Source: Weissella confusa (GTDB taxonomy: Bacteria; Bacillota; Bacilli; Lactobacillales; Lactobacillaceae). From it: a stretch of DNA of 64,000 nt. Positions 62,612-64,000 of the stretch are shown here, piece after piece. A program made the position numbers and the translations under genes. The stretch spans positions 62,001 to 126,000 of the forward strand of contig JAAOED010000001.1 of assembly GCA_016466735.1 (NCBI GenBank). Reading direction: 5' to 3'. The notes beneath the pieces are model-generated. The model searched no databases, was not told the DNA's origin, and saw nothing but the letters and a program-made list of their open reading frames with translations. The stretch's first letter is position 1. Each line of letters starts with the position of its first letter.

Positions 62612-62629
62612 TGTGAAAGCGTTTTCACA
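62612..62629 (+). promoter_or_regulatory. CcpA cre site before glcU
   Basis: TGTGAAAGCGTTTTCACA matches the catabolite-responsive element (TGWAANCGNTNWCA type) and is nearly palindromic. It lies 55-72 bp before the sugar porter start, in the promoter region, consistent with CcpA repression. Confidence 0.85.
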
Positions 62630-62683
62630 CGAGTAGCGTAATAAATGTTGATAGGAAATTTTTGATTTGGAGGAATTATTGAT

Positions 62684-63637
62684 ATGTCGATATTGATTGC
62701 GTTGGTACCAGCGTTAGCGTGGGGGTCGGTAGGGATTGTGACCACCAAGGCTGGTGGGACGGCTGCCCAAGGAATCATGGGAATGACGATTGGGGCCATC
62801 TTACTTGGCTTCGGCACGTTGGCATTTTTCGTTATTCCGAATGCCGGCATGGATTATGCATTTAATTCACGTATTTGGTTGGTAGGATTTATCTCAGGAT
62901 TAATCTGGGCAGTTGGTCAGGTTGGTCAATTGATTGGTTTTAAGAAGTTAGGGGTGTCGATCGGAAATCCGTTGTCGACATCTGGTCAAATTGTTGGAAA
63001 TGCCTTGATGGCAGCTGCGGTGCTAGGTGAATGGCACACAGGGCGCATGTGGTTCTTTGGTTTGCTATCAATTGCGTTAGTAACTGGTGGGGCGCTTTTG
63101 ACGACGGTGCGCGATAAAAATGCGCCGGTCGAAACCAATCCGGAACGTGATTTCAAAGGTGGTGTGACGGCAGTTATTGTTTCAACGCTAGCCTTTATGA
63201 TGTACTTTGTTTTGCCAAACTTGTTGAATAAGTGGGGCTACATTTCAGATGCTATTCACAATCAAAATAATGGGTTGGATTACATGACAGCGATCGTTGC
63301 ACCACAGTCAATTGGACAAATCCTGGGTGCATGGCTGATTGTGGCCTTCTACTTTAAGGAGACGCGTAACATCTTCAAGATTGGCACGGCGCGTCAAATT
63401 ATCACGGGGTTAGTTTGGGCGCTTGGAAATGTCTTTATGTTTATCTCAACTGGAAATCCAGAGGTTGGGCAAGCCACAGCGACAACCCTTTCTCAAACGG
63501 GAATTATTGTCGGAACGTTCGGGGCGATTTTTATCCTTGGTGAACGCAAAACGCCCCGTCAAATGGGTTATATTTTCTTAGGAACGGTATTGGTAATTGT
63601 GGGGGCAATTTTGATTTCGAAGTTGTCAGTATTGTAA
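62684..63637 (+). CDS. glcU: GRP family sugar transporter (glucose/ribose porter)
   Basis: 317 residues with ten transmembrane helices, of the glucose/ribose porter family (GlcU/RbsU) in the DMT superfamily; proton-coupled uptake without phosphorylation. IALVPALAWGSVGIVTTKAGG at the start, GQVGQLIGFKKLGVSIGNPLSTSGQIV and TLSQTGIIVGTFGAIFILGERKT near the end are the family markers. It is followed 27 bp later by a ROK sugar kinase, which would phosphorylate the incoming sugar. GGAGG precedes the start and a cre site lies in the promoter. Confidence 0.92.
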   Translation: MSILIALVPALAWGSVGIVTTKAGGTAAQGIMGMTIGAILLGFGTLAFFVIPNAGMDYAFNSRIWLVGFISGLIWAVGQVGQLIGFKKLGVSIGNPLSTSGQIVGNALMAAAVLGEWHTGRMWFFGLLSIALVTGGALLTTVRDKNAPVETNPERDFKGGVTAVIVSTLAFMMYFVLPNLLNKWGYISDAIHNQNNGLDYMTAIVAPQSIGQILGAWLIVAFYFKETRNIFKIGTARQIITGLVWALGNVFMFISTGNPEVGQATATTLSQTGIIVGTFGAIFILGERKTPRQMGYIFLGTVLVIVGAILISKLSVL

Positions 63638-63664
63638 GTGTTTTAAATTAGGGGGATTAAAAAT

Positions 63665-64000
63665 ATGGCACTTTTGGGAGCTATTGAAGCAGGTGGTACA
63701 AAGTTTGTGGTTGCGGTGGCAGAACAGGAGAATCCTGATGTTGTCGTTGCACGTGAAAGTTTTCCAACCCTGGATGGCGCGGGGACGATTGCACAGGTGA
63801 TTGATTTTTTTGATCGCTATGATGATATCGCAGCCATCGGGATTGCTGCGTTTGGACCGGTTGATATCAATCCGGACAGTCGTACGTATGGATATGTCCT
63901 AGATACACCGAAGCGAGGTTGGTCAGGCTATGATTTTCTAGGTGCGATGAAGGCATGGCGTGATATTCCGTACTACTGGACGACAGATGTGAATGGTGCC
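63665..64000 (+). CDS. ROK family sugar kinase, 5' part (fructokinase-like)
   Basis: 112 residues before the window ends. GAIEAGGTKFVVAVAE is the ATP-binding start of ROK kinases; IAAIGIAAFGPVDINPDSRTYG and TPKRGWSGYDFLGAM resemble ScrK-type fructokinases more than glucokinases. The active-site Asp and the zinc motif lie in or beyond the missing part (TDVNGA is the last visible segment). GGGGG at 63651-63655 precedes the ATG. Co-transcribed with glcU. Confidence 0.88.
   Translation, partial: MALLGAIEAGGTKFVVAVAEQENPDVVVARESFPTLDGAGTIAQVIDFFDRYDDIAAIGIAAFGPVDINPDSRTYGYVLDTPKRGWSGYDFLGAMKAWRDIPYYWTTDVNGA

Noticed and set aside
63739..63754. An eighth parS-like sequence in the ROK kinase gene (CACGTGAAA core)
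   Set aside because: Only the core matches; four of 16 positions differ from the consensus.

Overview
The window is a 64 kb stretch of chromosome from a low-to-mid GC Gram-positive lactic acid bacterium. Gene content (GRP-type sugar porter next to a ROK sugar kinase, LysM cell-wall protein with SEAPVV repeats, MprF, MenA, stand-alone glutamate-cysteine ligase, cre, ArgR and PurR-like sites), codon use and the Gram-positive parS consensus suggest Lactobacillales, most likely the Leuconostocaceae/Weissella branch. The genus is an inference. I saw no rRNA, tRNA, insertion sequence, prophage or CRISPR array. Genes sit in short transcription units, most closed by clear rho-independent terminators.

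Layout. 1-2.1 kb: the 5' part of guaA (minus strand, cut by the window edge) with a promoter and two PurBox-like sites, then a BMP-family nucleoside-binding protein. 2.3-14.1 kb: an uninterrupted arginine operon, argG-H-C-J-B-D-F-carA-carB, behind a promoter overlapped by ARG-box-like sequences. CarB lacks nearly all of its C-terminal allosteric domain, and ArgF carries HDLP where HCLP is normal. 14.1-20.9 kb: cell-envelope genes (GT51 transglycosylase, LysM protein, an orphan anti-sigma-like protein) and a 23S rRNA methyltransferase without Fe-S cysteines. 21-35 kb: a UvrA-like ABC protein, a GT-C-like membrane protein, EamA, a lipase-like protein, DedA, NUDIX, a MarR-ABC exporter unit, an aldo/keto reductase, a TetR gene with a structured leader, and FetAB. 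35-39 kb: a polar amino acid (probably cystine) uptake region with ATPase, permease, one frameshifted and one intact binding protein. 39-46 kb: acylphosphatase, an odd GT-rich gap, menA, mprF with an alpha/beta hydrolase, AI-2E exporter, HxlR with a SnoaL-like protein. 46-64 kb: NAD(P)-binding protein, gshA, permeases, esterase, YihY, Dus, GNAT, YeiH, DEDDh exonuclease, amidohydrolase, an APC permease behind a Phe/Tyr leader, a CDF-like protein, and a cre-controlled glcU-ROK kinase unit running off the end.

The most notable findings are regulatory. (1) An 18-residue leader peptide with an FFYFTFF run precedes five mutually exclusive RNA segments ending in a 15-bp terminator, upstream of an APC permease; the arrangement matches ribosome-mediated attenuation. 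(2) A second leader peptide, MMTINTQITVACISLARYSR, encodes one arm of an antiterminator upstream of the amino acid ABC permease/ATPase. (3) Seven 16-bp parS (ParB-binding) sites fitting TGTTYCACRTGRAACA are scattered over the window, three inside genes and one forming the tip of a terminator, which argues for an origin-proximal location. (4) The TetR gene has a leader in which one ACCTCCG arm can pair either with an upstream decoy or with the ribosome binding site. (5) A G4 run frameshifts a binding-protein gene exactly at its lipobox.
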